From contig OX359269.1 of the NCBI GenBank assembly GCA_947179155.2, positions 54,627,524 through 54,691,523 of the forward strand: a stretch of DNA of 64,000 nucleotides, given 5' to 3'. The position numbers and the translations under genes are program-made. The notes beneath the pieces were generated by a model, which saw only the letters and a program-made list of their open reading frames with translations, was not told the origin of the DNA and ran no database searches. Shown here piece by piece: positions 11,416-24,470 of this stretch. The DNA is from Hedera helix (lineage: Eukaryota > Streptophyta > Magnoliopsida > Apiales > Araliaceae). Position 1 is the stretch's first letter. Each line of letters opens with the position of its first letter.

Positions 11416-13508
11416 TAGTATACATATTTGCATATATAGTTTTCATTTACTGATGCTTCACCACTTGCAGTTATATTGCTCCAGAATACGCGCAAACTGG
11501 GAAATTAACTGATAGGTCAGATGTCTTCTCCTTTGGAGTCATGCTTCTGGAATTAATCACTGGACGCCGACCCATTGATAAAGATGAAGGTCAATTCAGT
11601 AAGGAGGATAATATTGTCGACTGGGTGAGTTTTCTGTTTATTCTCTGGTAAAAATCAATATAGCTGAAAGTTTTGGTCTATTCTTTAAGGCAAGTACCCT
11701 TATATTTGTGTGTATTCCTTTTCTTAATAATAAAGAATTATGGTTGTCACGAGTCTATTTTCTCTTGATCTTCTTTACTGAAAGAATTGGAGCTTATATT
11801 GTTTGCTTGATTTCAATTCTGTTAGAGCCTAGAGGGCTTACCCTCATTCTTGATATGCATTCCTTATAATTATAACTTTCTTTTTTAACTTGTTTCTGCA
11901 AACAAATGGGTTAGTAGTTTCCTTTATATGGTGAAGCTAGAATTTCATTGGAATGGTAATCTATTTGTCAAACAATTTCAGGCACGGCCTTTACTCGCAC
12001 AAGCTATGGATGATGCCAACTATGATACTCTATCTGATGCAAGGCTGTCGAAGGATTACGACTCCACTGAGATGTCCCGAATGGTTACTTGTGCTGCCGT
12101 TTGTGTGCGCCATTTGGCTCGACTCAGGCCACGAATGAGTCAGGTATATATGCTAGCTCCATTCATTTGTTCACTTGTTATACTACTTCATAGAATTGAA
12201 CTTTAGTGTAGATACCAGGACTACTACAAGCCCCCTTGTCCCCTGTTTCAATGTTCTCATAATTTTCTTTATCAAAAATCAATGTCACTTTATACTTCTT
12301 GTGCATGTTGTAAAATTTTATGTTGCATCTGTTTCACTCTAGCATTGCAAGCTCTCTCTGGGTTGCAAGCTCTCTCTGGGTTCCCCCATCAGTTCTTAAA
12401 TTTTGTCTCTTATTATTAGATATTTTGCTCAGAATTGAGTGAATGCACATTTTTTTTCATGTCAATAAATAATTCATGATTGTTCTTCTGTTTTTGACAT
12501 GATGAGATATATAGTACACTAGGTGCTTTAGCTTTTTTTGTTTTTTGTTTCCTGGTGTTGGATTTTTAGTTATGATTTTAATTTTTGCTAGTTAATATTT
12601 CTATATTAGTGTATCACTATATATACATATATATAATAATTGGTTCATGTTTGATGAAGTTGTGTTATATTAGGTGCCTTTAGTGTGAAATAAAATCATA
12701 ACTATGACTCTTATCTTTTCCACTGATGACTAGCAAGCTTGTTGAGGCTTCATCACTTTCTTGGATTTTGGCAACTGAAACCCTTGTGAGATTCATCAAC
12801 GGAGGGAATATTATTTTTTATAATATAAATAAATGGGAGCAGAGGGTTTGATGTAACGTTTACTTAAAACTCTGTCACAATTTTGTTAATACTGAAATGT
12901 CCTTTAATTTATAAGAATAGAATCAACTATCCTCTGAAGAACAAATCAACGTTACTCTGTATTCTCCACGAGTACTGCTAAAATTTAGAATAGGCACACA
13001 AAAGTGCATGCCCCTTCTAGTAGTATTATACGTATAAGGACTAATTTCTACTTAAAAATCACGGCAATTCAGTTTTTGTGAGATGTCTAAAGGCACATTT
13101 GCTATTCAGTTTTTTCTTTTTTGGAAAATTAATCTTTGCTTGCAGAAAGACTTTAGCATGTTCTTACAAATATTGAAATAGCTTTAAAATCAAAAAACTT
13201 AATTTGGAAATGCAAATAAGGATTCTCTATGCTGCCTTTTGCTGCAGGTAGTCCGAGCTTTAGAAGGGAAGATATCCCTGGATGAGGTAAAGAAGAGTAA
13301 TAGTCCTGGACACAGTACTACATCTGGTGGTTCCCTTGGAAGCTCAGATTATGACAGTGCCACCTACACACAAGACATGGACAAATTTAGAAAGTTGGCA
13401 TTTGATGTCTTGGAGCTCAACTCTAGTGAATGCAGTAGCGGTCCCACCAGTGAGTTCACTCAGCACTCATCTGGCTCTAGCAGTGAATGTCGTCGAGATA
13501 AAATATAG
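7843..13508 (+). CDS. PERK-type proline-rich receptor-like protein kinase
   Basis: There are eight exons: 7843-8155, 9907-10437, 10626-10718, 10795-10865, 11147-11223, 11471-11624, 11982-12143 and 13248-13508. All introns are GT-AG with matching phases and give 553 residues. Order: short Ser/Pro-rich ectodomain (1-56), membrane span (about 57-81), basic RRRKRR stop-transfer, juxtamembrane region, kinase domain (about 195-470) and a Ser-rich tail. Kinase motifs are intact: glycine loop GEGGFG (202-207), VAVK lysine 223, HRD (319-321, RD type), DFG (339-341) and APE (365-367). The closing [20 protein letters not shown] is the PERK signature. PERKs are plasma-membrane kinases linked to cell-wall sensing. 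An in-frame TGA lies six codons before the chosen ATG, so the ectodomain cannot extend in this exon and no signal peptide is evident. That is short for the family. An unseen upstream exon is possible. Confidence 0.88.
11348..11410. repeat. (TC)n(TA)n compound microsatellite in PERK intron 5
   Basis: About 15 TC units pass directly into about 16 TA units. The tract lies some 60 bp upstream of the acceptor of exon 6, where length changes could affect the polypyrimidine context. Confidence 0.95.
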
Positions 13509-14277
13509 ATTTCGGCAGTGAAGGTCGACAGACAAAAACTAGCGAGAGACAACGGGAACAGAGGAACTGAAAGGAAAAGATGGTTTAGATTTCCTCGAAA
13601 CATTACAAACTGAGAAAGTTCTTTTGACATCTCGTAGGGTTTTGTTTTAGCTTGGTTTGTGCTTTTGATCTTTTTCTCTGATATAAGTTCTAATTCTTTC
13701 GAATTATGCTCACATGTTTATAACATAATCTTATTTTACCTGAACAGCCGAAGCGGTTGATTTTCATTTTTTCCCCACAGTAATACCGCCCATGTGTATT
13801 GTTGTAATGTGTCCGTCAGAAACTCGACCAATGATATAATAAATTTCAAATAGATTCAATTAGTATAAAATGATACAATAAATTTAAAATAGATTGAAAC
13901 TATTTTTTTCTTCATATTAATATATTATTTTAACTATTTAATAGATTGTTCCCAAACGAGGAAATAGAAGAGAGCGACTGTCCCAGATACTCTGTTCATG
14001 GTATTCTTGAAACTCAAAGAAATTAATTCAATAAATCGATGCTTGAAATAGATCCAGGGGAACAAACATATTACCATCTTAAATTTATTTGAACAAACAC
14101 CAACAAGAAACACTGCAGATAACAAACCATAAAAAACCAAAACATACAATTCACAGAGTTTCACGTGTCGATTTGTCTCACCACAGTATCAAAAATTAAT
14201 TTTCATTTTCTTGCCTGCAGTGCAGTGCAGTCCCTACATGTTGAGGCAGCAGCAAGCCGTGACCAGGTTACATGAGA
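13509..14277. other. 3' region of PERK and convergent spacer
   Basis: Presumed 3' untranslated regions of the two converging genes (kinase on plus, LEA-2 protein on minus). No additional gene is supported. Confidence 0.4.
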
Positions 14278-15973
14278 TCAGCCATATGTGCATGAATTCT
14301 TCTTGAATTTGATAGGTTTGGTGGTTGTGGAGTCGAGGACCAAAGGGCATGAAATATGCCTTCGATGCCTTGTCCTCACTAACTTCCCTACCACATCTCC
14401 TTGTGACCGAATCTCAAACTTGAGTGTCAATGGAACTTGAAAACCATTGTTGGACTCCTCAACTAAACCTGAACCAGCCCCATACAACGGAACCTTAAAG
14501 GCTTCCAAGTTAACTGATACAGTCCGATAACTCTTTCTTGGCTGAAAATATTTCTTCAACTGCAATGTCAAATTAATGTATGCTTCAATATGGGAGGAGA
14601 CAAACTAAGGAAAATTCCCAAGTGGAGATGAAGTCTACTGATCCTAATTCAATGCAACAACTATCTCGAGTCCAACAATCCTGTCATTGCTTAAATAATA
14701 GCAAGAATGAATGATCTCACCTGACCAGTTGCAACAACAATGTCCGAGTAGATGAGATTGACAGGTGTGGAGCTAACTCGAATGCCAAAGAATGTAGCAG
14801 GATTGTATACGGTCAACCTCAACGAGCCATTCACTGTCAGCATCTTCGTTGGGACCCCAGTGAAGTCCGAACCTGTCCCGATGTAGAGGTTGTTAATTGC
14901 CAAGCTCTGCAGATTGACAAGGATAAGAAGCCATCAACACAATTAAAAACTGAATAGTCTTTTCCATGTAAGAGGTGGGATGCAGACAGATAGAGCAAAC
15001 CATTTAAGAGTTTTTCTTTCTTGAAAGAAAATGCACATTCTTTGTTTTTGGCACATAAAAAAATTTGTTGCAGGAATAGACTGCCCCACAACCCTGGATG
15101 CCACCTCCCAAGAGGCACAGAAGAGGCTTGAACCATGACCTAGACAGTGGTCATTTGAACCAACCCCTAGGGGCAAAGAATATGCACATTCAACATATAA
15201 GAAGTCCAAATTAAGTTGTTTAAGGATTACATCCCAACATTTACGAGCGAAACAAATGCATCAATAATTGAGAAAAGATAACAGAAAACAAATGTACTGG
15301 TTAATTTCAGAAAGTTGGCAAACAGTCGTGCCCAAATTTTCTAACCCCAATTCAATAAATCAAAACCAGAGCTTAATTATGATAACATATCCATTTAGAG
15401 AAGTTAATGTTCTGTCAAATTATGTAATGCCTTTATTATGGTTTTATAATTTGACATGAAAAGTAATATTAAAAATACATCGAAATAGGGAAAAAAAATT
15501 GAAGGCAACTAAAAGAATACCTTCACAGCAACCTCTGCTTTGTAAGGCCTAGCTGCACCCCATATGATCAGGCAAAGCACAGTAAACAGAAGAACAAAAC
15601 TAAGCACAACAATCAAAGCCTGAAAGCGGCGGCTAAACCCATTTTCATCATCATAGTCACCCTCTTCTACAATTACATTGCATTCGGGCCACCCCTTATC
15701 ATTCCTTTTTCTGCCCCCTTTCCTCCCAGAAGAGGACCTAAATATCCCCGAGAATCGACTAGAGGATGAATTCCTAGAGTGGCGGCCAAAGGAATGGTGT
15801 GAAGGGGACTCCACTGGACTATTAAAGTTGGGAGTTGGGTGCATGGAGGATTTGTCCCCATCCAAAGAGTCCCTTGAAGGGCTCTGCACATAGTACACTG
15901 GCCTCTTAGGTGACCTTGAAGGTGATGACGGGGCTAAACTGGTTACATCAGACTCTGACTTCGTGTGCAGCAT
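14278..15973 (-). CDS. LEA-2 / NDR1-HIN1-like (NHL) membrane protein
   Basis: There are three exons on the minus strand: 15973-15521, 14906-14721 and 14559-14278, all phase 0. They encode 306 residues. The ATG at 15973 (MLHTKSESDVTSLAPSS) is chosen because the open frame upstream holds no other ATG. Layout: cytosolic Ser/Pro-rich region with the conserved block RRPVYYVQSPS-like (KRPVYYVQSPSRDS, about 23-36) and SSSSRFSG, one membrane span (about 117-139), then an extracytosolic LEA-2 domain. The LEA-2 part has YIGTGSDFTGVPTKML, VYNPATFFGIRVSSTPVNL, YFQPRKSYRTVSVNLE and FEIRSQGDVVGKLVRTRHRR. These match the plant late-embryogenesis-abundant hydroxyproline-rich glycoprotein family; biochemical role is not established. 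A SINE sits in intron 1. The 5' leader may include a further non-coding exon around 16300-16570, but this is not proven. Confidence 0.88.
15041..15181 (-). mobile_element. tRNA-derived SINE in LEA-2 gene intron 1
   Basis: On the minus strand the element begins near 15181 and contains an A-box-like GGTTGGTTCAAATGACC and a B-box GGTTCAAGCC (GGTTCRANNCC). It continues with CCTCTTCTGTGCCTCTTGGG and ends in a T-run before 15041. An exact 10-bp direct repeat, ATGCACATTC, flanks it at 15031-15040 and 15182-15191. Boxes, size (~141 bp), T-rich tail and target duplication together indicate a plant SINE. It is in the same orientation as the host gene. Confidence 0.75.
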
Positions 15974-18900
15974 TTTGCAACAACTTTTTAGCAAGAATCA
16001 AAACAATAGAATTTATCTTGGGAATTAAAAGTTTATTTGCATAAAAAAAGACGCAAGGTGAAATCTTTTGCTATCCATAAATTTTCTAGAGCTGTGGCTG
16101 ACAATTATAGAAGATACCACTGTATTTTTTATTTTATTTTTGATTCAAGAATCTAAAAGATCATCAGAGGAATTAAAAAGTGGAATAACTGAAGAATGTA
16201 ATTTACAGAAGATGAATGAAGCTCGAACAGAGTGTTTAGATGACCCAAGAAAAAGGAAAAAGTAGAATATAGAGTTTGTGGGGAATTCCTGAAAATAAGT
16301 AGAAAAGGAAGAATTTCTCAGCCTGAATTGATAACACCCCTCCCCAGAACCAAACCGACAATTGAAGATTTATGTATCTACCGTCTCTCTGTCTGTTTGT
16401 TGGTGTGGGTTTTGTATTGCAGCCTGCAGGTCTGTTTGCGTGAAGCAAAGAGCCTTGGACCCGGAGGGAGCAACCACAACCATCAACAGTTGCCGAACCT
16501 CAGACCGTGCCTGCTCCCGAGCCTGTGCAGAATATAGTGTCGGCAACCACGTACAGTAAAGGGACCTTAGCTCCAAGTACTTAAATTTGGTTGAACAGTT
16601 TAATAATTGGTGAGGAAATCAGGTGACACCTAACTAACCCTTAAAAACTTACTTTTTCCTATATAATTTTTTTTACTCGTGAGAAAAAAGCTTAAATTTT
16701 GTTATTTGCATTTAAAGAAAAAGAGTTTGTCCGTTTGTGTTGCGTCATGTGACCAAAAACACCACTTAATTTTTTTGTTAGCGCAAATAATTCAAGTTTT
16801 GGATTTGGTATCAAAGAAAGAGAGAGAGTCTCGGATATGAAGAAAATTATTAACATTGCTTATTTAGCCCAAAGCCACCTGAAACCCAAGCCCAACTTAA
16901 ACAGCCCAATTGTGTCCTCTTTGTCTTTCATAATTCGTAGGTCCATTCCTCAAGCAACTTTTACAAACATTCCTCAAGCAATAGTGGTGAAATCCAGGTG
17001 CGCAATATATCAATCACTGATTGCAAGTAATATTTCATGAAATATGCACATCAAATAGATTACTAGTAAATTATATATCGAGTGACTCAAAAAATCATTT
17101 AAAGCTACGATTAAATACCTTTTTGACTCTAAAAACAACATTGTCCTTCCTATCTAGTTCTTGCAGAATAGATGAAGAAAGGTGACGCGAGCAAGTCTCC
17201 ATCACATAACTGGACATGCACTAACTGAAGGGTCCGGTCCTAGCTATTATTTTTCTTTTTATTTGATTTTTATTATTTATATATATTTAAATTATTAAAT
17301 TTTATAAAAAAAATTATTATAATAAATATTTTAAAAATAAAAATTGAACCCCTAGAATCACTCCTAATTAAAGAGAAGATTCTGTCCTGGCCTACGCTAT
17401 AAAGTCATTGACATTTAAATAAAAATAAAAATTACATAAATAATTTATGAATTATTTTGGAAAAATTAATAGTCTGACCGTCACAAACTCCTGTTATTTT
17501 CAATGTCCTGTCATTTTAAAAAGAGAGGCATGTTACCTTTCTGAAATTCAAAGACAAAATATCTATGATGTGCTGTGTAGTAGATATCTTGGTGAGAAAA
17601 ATACATTTTAGGTCCCATGTATGTATGTTAATGTTATGTTCCACCCTCTTGATTAAGACATTGTTATCTTTTCTTTAAGCATTTAATTTTTTTTTTCCTT
17701 TTGGTCGGTTATTTTTTCTTTTTTCTTTTTTAAAAAAAAACGGAAACTTAGAAAAGAATCTAAGAAAAATTTAAATTTGCTATGAATTTTGTTGACAGAT
17801 AAACTATTTATGGTACTATTAAAATCTCCACGTACAGATCGAGTTGTGGTTTGTACAAAAATAGTGGACTTGTTAACTACAAATTTTTTTATATTTTGAG
17901 AGTAAAAAATAATTATTGACACTTTCTAATGGAAGAGCATTTCTATATAGATCCACATAGGTATACCATAATTTACTTTCACAGGCTCTTTTTTATACAA
18001 GGTCACTAAGAAACATCAGCCTTCTAAATTAAATTTAAAAACTCAAATTTCTTATGTTTAGATCACCAATTTGTGGGCTAAGAGCATTTTTTTTCCGGTT
18101 TAAATGGTGTGGTGATAATATTTGGGACATAGCAAAAGTACTTTTATTTGGGTGTAAAAATATTTTTGAATTTCAAAAGAATTCCAAATAAATTTTTTTT
18201 ATCGTAATTCATACATACATAATTATATGAATTATAAAATAATATAAATGTGTCGGTATAAATTACAATATGCAAAAGAAGACTACTAAACTCTCGCAAA
18301 CTTTTTATTTAAATTTAAATATTACCGAACTATTCACATTTGATTTTTTTTTTTTATCAAATACTTATGAATTTTATATAAAAGCACTTTTTACAATATT
18401 TATATTAATAATTTTTTAATTATATATTAATAATAGTAGCGAACGACGGATTTTAATTTTTTAATCTCAACCGTCGATTTTTATAATGAATGATATAAAA
18501 ATTATTTATCCTATCTTATTTCATAACAAATACTTGCTATAAATTTTTTTCATATATATACTATGTTGGGAGGTGATAGGAGTGATGCCTCCAAATTAAT
18601 AGGTGGTCACAACTCATATAAACACTACAACCTATACAGCAAGCATATCAAAGGTGTAGTCAATATATGAAATTCAGGTACTCCTAACAAAGAAAGCAAA
18701 CAGATGGGGGTGGTTGAAAAGTGAAAGTATAAATACATATTTCCGAGAAGAAGAAATTCTTTAAATTGAAAATGATGATGATGAAGCTAGTAGTTGCGTT
18801 GAACGATTGGTTCTTATTTTTCTTCATTTGATCCATTGATTGAATAATGGTGCGCTTGGATTTTGTAGTTTTTGACAGCTTGCCCAAACCAAGCCCGTTC

Positions 18901-19715
18901 ACTAAAATCCATAAAAAAAAAACCTTGTGGCATTATTTTGGACCTCACCAGCAATATCCTCAAACACAAGATCGTTATCCACCTTGATAAAAAATACAAC
19001 TACAGAAAAGGGGAAAAATTATTTTATGGTCCTAGAGCATGACTACATGCTGTCTTAGATTAATCACACGTTGTTATTTTAACATGTTTAATAAAAAGAT
19101 TCATTGTACATATTAAAATGATAACATAGGGTCCGCTTAATGTGTGCCCTAAGGGCACACGCTAAGAGTGAAAAATAAGAGATGAGACCCGCTAAAAATT
19201 ATTTCTTTATATAGTTGCACTGAATTCAATACATGGGGTCTACTAGTATATTATTTTTTTATACATTGAATTCAGAGCGCCTACATAAACAAATATTTAT
19301 ACATTATTTTCTGCGCTTAATGTGTGTCTAAGGCCATGCATTAAGAAAATCCATGGTAATAAGGTTAAAAGTGTCCTTAAAGTGAGGAGGAAAAGACAGA
19401 TAAGTTGGGTTATGTGCCATTATGAGAATGCCCATCAAATGGTTTCTCTTTACATTTAAAAGAAGAATGGTTTTATATTTACTTTTAAATTTGACCCATA
19501 AATCTTATTTTTATATAAGACAAAAAAGTATAGTTTCATTTTATTTATAAAATACAAATAAAATAAAATCACACTGTTTTATTTTTTTTGCGGATAAAAT
19601 TAAAGGATAAATTTGAAGGATAAATCTAAAATTTTCTTTAAAAGAAACCTAAACCCCTGACGAGGATCCATTCCTCTCACCTTTAAATTCTCTACTTCCA
19701 CCTACCTTTCTTTTA
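15974..19715. other. Intergenic between LEA-2 and dynein light chain genes
   Basis: The left part (to about 16570) is probably the promoter and leader of the LEA-2 gene. From 16600 to 19700 there is only AT-rich DNA with short chance ORFs. Near 19142-19160 there is a palindrome GTGTGCCCTAAGGGCACAC, and a related partial copy near 19316 suggests remnants of a small inverted-repeat element. Overlapping minus-strand ORFs at 18684-18999 match nothing I know and were not called as a gene. Confidence 0.35.
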
Positions 19716-19769
19716 CTCCCTACTTTTCAAGGGGAAATATTAAAAAAAAAAAAAAAAAAACGGAGGGAG
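19716..19769. mobile_element. Mini Stowaway-like element
   Basis: Starts CTCCCTACTTTT after TA and ends AAAACGGAGGGAG before TA, i.e. inverted ends of the Stowaway (Tc1/Mariner) type with TA duplication, only 54 bp long with an A-run inside. It lies about 100 bp upstream of the dynein light chain start codon, so within its likely promoter. Confidence 0.5.
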
Positions 19770-19870
19770 TAATAGCTTCTTTTCCTTCCGTTTTGGGTTG
19801 GTTTTAAGATAAGAATAGTTTGCTTGCTAGTTGTTACACGAGTAATATTTATAATAATAATATAGCAAGG

Positions 19871-20276
19871 ATGTTGGAAGGGAAGGCTTTGATAGAGGAT
19901 ACTGATATGCCACTGAAGATGCAGATCCAAGCCATGGCCTCTGCTTCTCAAGCTCTGGATCTATACGATGTTCTTGACTGCAAATCCATTGCTGCCCACA
20001 TCAAAAAGGTACTATCACACACACACATATAGACACACACACATATGGCTATGCCATCCAATTTCTCTCTCCCTCTCATATTCATTTTCTAATTCTCGGA
20101 AGTTTGATGGGCAGGAGTTCGATAAGAGATACGGGAATGGATGGCAGTGCGTTGTGGGATCTAACTTTGGCTGTTTCTTCACCCATACTACAGGAACTTT
20201 CATCTATTTCACCCTCGAGACTCTCAACTTCCTCGTCTTCAAAGGGGCTGCTTCTTCACCCCTATCCTCTCCGTGA
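19871..20276 (+). CDS. Dynein light chain, LC8 type
   Basis: There are two exons, 19871-20008 and 20115-20276, phase 0, giving 99 residues. The start is MLEGKALIEDTDMPLKMQIQ. Exon 2 begins E-F-D-K-R-Y-G and continues W-Q-C-V-V-G-S-N-F-G, then FTHTTGTFIYFTLETLNFLV, which is the LC8/DYNLL core including the strand that binds partner peptides. Plants lack cytoplasmic dynein heavy chains, so plant LC8 proteins are thought to act as dimeric hubs for other partners (established for the family). The length is normal for LC8. The short intron carries a CA-rich tract (about 20013-20046). A mini Stowaway element sits upstream. Confidence 0.9.
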
Positions 20277-21630
20277 TGGGCATCTGGTTGCAGTAAACAA
20301 TTGCATTTTCACCCTTATTAATTAGGTTATTATCTGTCCATAGTTGGGCTTTTATTTATAGAAGGCAGAAGGCTCGACAGGCACCCCACCTTGTCCGCAT
20401 GGGGACTTTTAAATCGTTGAGAGCCCTTTTGTAATGCTATAGAGGAGCTTTTTAAATGCCCTCTTTCTAGCTTAATTGAACATATATTTGCATGCCATTG
20501 TCTCTTCTATTCATTTTCCTTTGTAAATTTGGTTGCTAAATTCTTAGATAAACACATAACCTAGTTACTTGACTTCTAAATAATCCTTTGCTGACAATTG
20601 GAACCACGAGTCTTTACTTGGGCAGGCATCTAATAGGAAGAAGACCGCTTGAATGCCTACTCTGATTCATACTTTTTTAAATTGATAAGGACTTGATTAA
20701 GGTCAAAGGCTGAAGTGTCCCAATTGACAAAAGAAGATGAGATATTCTGTGTTTTAGGTTTATGCAAATATCAAGGAAGTATCCACCTCTGCATATGCAG
20801 AAAAATGTCCCAATCCCTCAAGGAAGAGCTTTCGGCAGAGTCTGCATCCAAATTAGAAAGACTTGGTCCAATATACAACATATTACACCTGTACATTGTA
20901 GTAAGATACTGCATATACTACACAGAATGAAAAAGGTTTAAGCTTGGGTTTTTGTCTATAGTACACGTAGCATGATCACTTAGTAAATTAAAAAAGTAGA
21001 GAAAAAAATTTGGACATGCCGACATGGCACGCTAGAATATCTCCATGGTCGCAATCACAATATATACCCAACAAGTACATTCTCTAAATGGCTAGTAGGC
21101 CACTTTACATTTATTATTATTAAAACTTTTTGGTCATTCAACTTCATTGAGTCACATTTCAGAAGAAGTATACATATAATCAGTCGAATGTGATTCAGTC
21201 AAGTCGTATTCATATGTAAATAATCACCTTCAAGGGATTATGCAGTTCTGATGGGAATGGACCGTGAGAACGTTACTAATATAACTAAAGAGATTACCTT
21301 TCTACTCATTATCGAACTTATACATTTGGGTGCAAAGTAAAGGAGGCCCTAAGCAGTAGCATGAAAAAGTTTGAGATTTGTTGTGAACTTCCCATTATAC
21401 ATGTCAATTGTGTTTTATAGAGTTTCATTCAGCAAAAAGAGTTTAACGAGACACCAACAAACAGTCCAAATTGGAAATAAAACCTACACCATGCTTATTT
21501 AAATATGTTAGTAGGATACTTCAATATTAATTCCAGCCAACATAATATCCTCAAAGACCACAACTATAGAATTTTAATTAAGGGTGCGACAAAGAACCTT
21601 TTTCAGGTTATCATAACCTTGTCAATACAT
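20277..21630. other. 3' regions of two converging genes
   Basis: Presumed 3' untranslated region of the dynein light chain gene (+) and of the hydroxyacid dehydrogenase (-). No further coding sequence, RNA gene or element recognised. Confidence 0.4.
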
Positions 21631-23424
21631 TTAAAATACTGGAGTCAGCAGTGGTTTGTTCGCAAAATGTGCTTCCAAGTTTGCGATCACAAGGTCCGCC
21701 ATGGCTTTGCTGGTTTCCAGAGTGTCGCTCCCTACATGAGGCAGGAGAACAACATTTTGGAGTCCAAACAATTGTTCAGGTACATCAGGCTCTTTCTCGA
21801 ATACATCGAGCCCAGCTCCACCCAATCGACCTTCAAGTAGTGCAGAAACAAGTTCAGGTTCATCAATGTGTTGTCCTCGTCCGATGTTGATTAGAATGCC
21901 CTCTGGACCCAATGCATCAAGGACTTCACGACTGACTATGTAGCAGGTTTCTTCAGTGAGAGCACATGAGACAAAGAGGATCTGGCAGTTTGCAGCTAAA
22001 TCAAGGATATTGGGGTAATATTTATGATTTGTGTTGAGTTTCTTTGATCTGGAGTGGTAACTAATGGGGCAGCCAAATGCTTCAGCTCTCTTGGCAATGG
22101 CTGAACCAATCCTTCCCAATCCAACAATCCCAACTGATTTACCACTGAACTGAGAGAAAACAAATAGTAAGAAAATATGACACAGTACCCAAAAATATTA
22201 AGTAACAATTAAGGGGGTAGCATCGGGCAGTTCCAAGACAAATGTGACATTGACTTCCCTTTAACTAAAAAGTAAAGCACACATTGCAAGCCATAGAAAC
22301 ATAGTCCACTGGTCTATTAGTTTGACATACACTGATCCTATATTTGAATTTCCATTTTTTCCTTCTCCATTTCATCTTTTTAGTTAAATTTATTTTTGGC
22401 ATTCAGCTCTGTCCTCGGCTGCCACAATTTTTTTCCCGCGTTACTAAGTATATGCAGAAGAATTTATTCACACTAGTAAGAACAAACACTCGGACAACCA
22501 AACGTATGAGGTCAACGGCTATCCCTGAATCCTGTCACAGTAGTGGTAGGAATCTGAGACACCTTAATCCACACAATGTCATGCCAAAGACATTTCATCG
22601 TCTCATATTCTTGTAAACATTGCAGGTAAGTTTTCTTTATGATTTCCAGTGTGATGCAATCTGTTCGACACCTTAACGAACTTTCTGAATTTTTAACTCG
22701 AGCAAACATTGTAAAATACAATTCAGTACATGACCTTTGGATTTAGCATCCTCAATTCAAGAATATGTGGCACAGAAGCCACAACAAACAACAAATGGCT
22801 CCGGACACGGTCACAAGCACACACAGAAGGAATACATATAATAATCCAAAATTTACAAGACAAAATGCGACCCAATTAATGATTGAATAAAGGGAGAAGC
22901 ATAAACTTAATTCAAATTTGACTAAGATTCCACGTTTTCTTTGTGAATAACATATAAACCCAGAAAGTAAATCCGAACGAAACCACACAATAAAAAAAAG
23001 TAAAAACCTTGGAAGTCAAGTGAAAATCACTATTCTTCCACAAGCCATTTCTGACAAAGGCATCAGACGCACAAATCTTCCTCAGGGTGGCTAACGCCAG
23101 TCCAATAGCTAAATCAGCTACATCGTCAGTAAGCACGTCAGGGGTATTTGTAACCCTAATTCCTTTCTCCCTACATTTCCCCAAATCGATTTTATCAAAA
23201 CCCACACTGTAAGTCGACACAATCTCTAACCTGGGCAGCGACTCAATCAGCTCCGAATCAGCCCCAATCGTAGTGTTTACAACGACCGCACGGACAGAAT
23301 CTCCATTTTCTTTCAAGAACTCTCTTCGAATATTCCAGAATCGGAAGAGCTTGAATCTTCTGTCCAGCTCTTGTTCGAGGTACGAGAACATAGGACAGGT
23401 CATTAATACACCAATTTTGTCCAT
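21631..23424 (-). CDS. D-isomer 2-hydroxyacid dehydrogenase (HPPR / hydroxypyruvate reductase class)
   Basis: There are two exons on the minus strand, 23424-23008 and 22149-21631 (phase 0, GT-AG), giving 311 residues, the normal length for plant hydroxyphenylpyruvate reductase-like enzymes. Exon 1 is the first part of the split catalytic domain ([36 protein letters not shown]). Exon 2 opens with the NAD(P)H fold: GLGRIG (149-154). Catalytic residues are present: Arg230 in INIGRG, Glu259 in DVFEKEP and His277 in LLPHVGS. The family reduces hydroxyphenylpyruvate, hydroxypyruvate or glyoxylate with NAD(P)H. HPPR serves tyrosine catabolism and, in some lineages, rosmarinic acid synthesis. Which substrate this copy prefers cannot be read from sequence. 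The ATG at 23424 is the first in the frame. The plain C-terminus (TPVF) lacks a peroxisomal signal, suggesting a cytosolic enzyme. Confidence 0.9.
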
Positions 23425-24431
23425 TTTACGTTGTAAACAGACAGACTGAAGGTTGGATTTTTGAAAAGGAAGCCAAGCGGGGGAATTTATATGGTCCAAG
23501 GGAATGGAATAATAAATAAAACACTTCACCGTCAACTATGGCCTATGGGCCAGGGCCACACATTTGTTTATCATTTTACACAGTATCTATCTATATTGTT
23601 AAGTGAGAGAGAAGAAAATAATTATTTTTTTAAAATTTTGTAACATATTTTTTTTTTGTTTTATTCTAAATTTAATTAATATAAAAATATATATTATAAA
23701 TTATTTATAAAAATATTGTTTATTATAAATTTTATTATTTTTAAATTTTAATGAGTAATTTTATTTTTAAATTTAAACATACTTTAAATTAATTTTTTAA
23801 AAATAATAATAATATTATAATTTGGAATAAAGAAAGTAGTACTTATGTGACATACATACATCACTTGCGTGGAAAGAAAAAGAAAAATATAACTAAAGAA
23901 GAAAATGTTATGAGAGAGTGGAAAAGTAAAAATAGGAATAAGAAAGTAAAATAAAAGGATAAAAATAGTGACATAGCCTCAAGAAGGATTTTTTTTTATC
24001 ATCTCCCTTAATAATATAGATAAAATAATAATTGATTTTTTAAAATTAATTTAAAATATTTTTTATTTTAAAATTAACACATATTTTTTTAATTTTAATT
24101 AATAATGATTATTATAAATTACTTAGAAGTTACTGTTTAGTGTAAAATTTATTATTTTATAATTTTTAATAAATTGTCTGAATTTTGAATTTTAATTTTT
24201 TATAAAAATTAAAATTTAAAAATAAAAAATAAATTTATAATTTAAAACGGAAAAAGTATCTGTTAAAATTATTAACTAAAAAAAGTTTACTTGCCAGTCG
24301 CGAAGCCCGAGGGCATATAATGTTTGCATTAGTTGTAACTTGTAAGGGTAACAGAAAAGTAACAATTTTTCTGAAGATATATTTGGTATCCAAATATATA
24401 TATATGTGTATATACATATATGTATATGTAT

Positions 24432-24470
<39 letters not shown>

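Noticed and set aside
16362..16576. Overlapping ORFs on both strands upstream of the LEA-2 gene
   Set aside because: No domain, open on both strands because of locally higher GC. Probably leader or promoter DNA.
18684..18999. Two overlapping minus-strand ORFs as a possible small gene
   Set aside because: Different frames, Lys/Phe-rich low complexity, no homology that I recognise.
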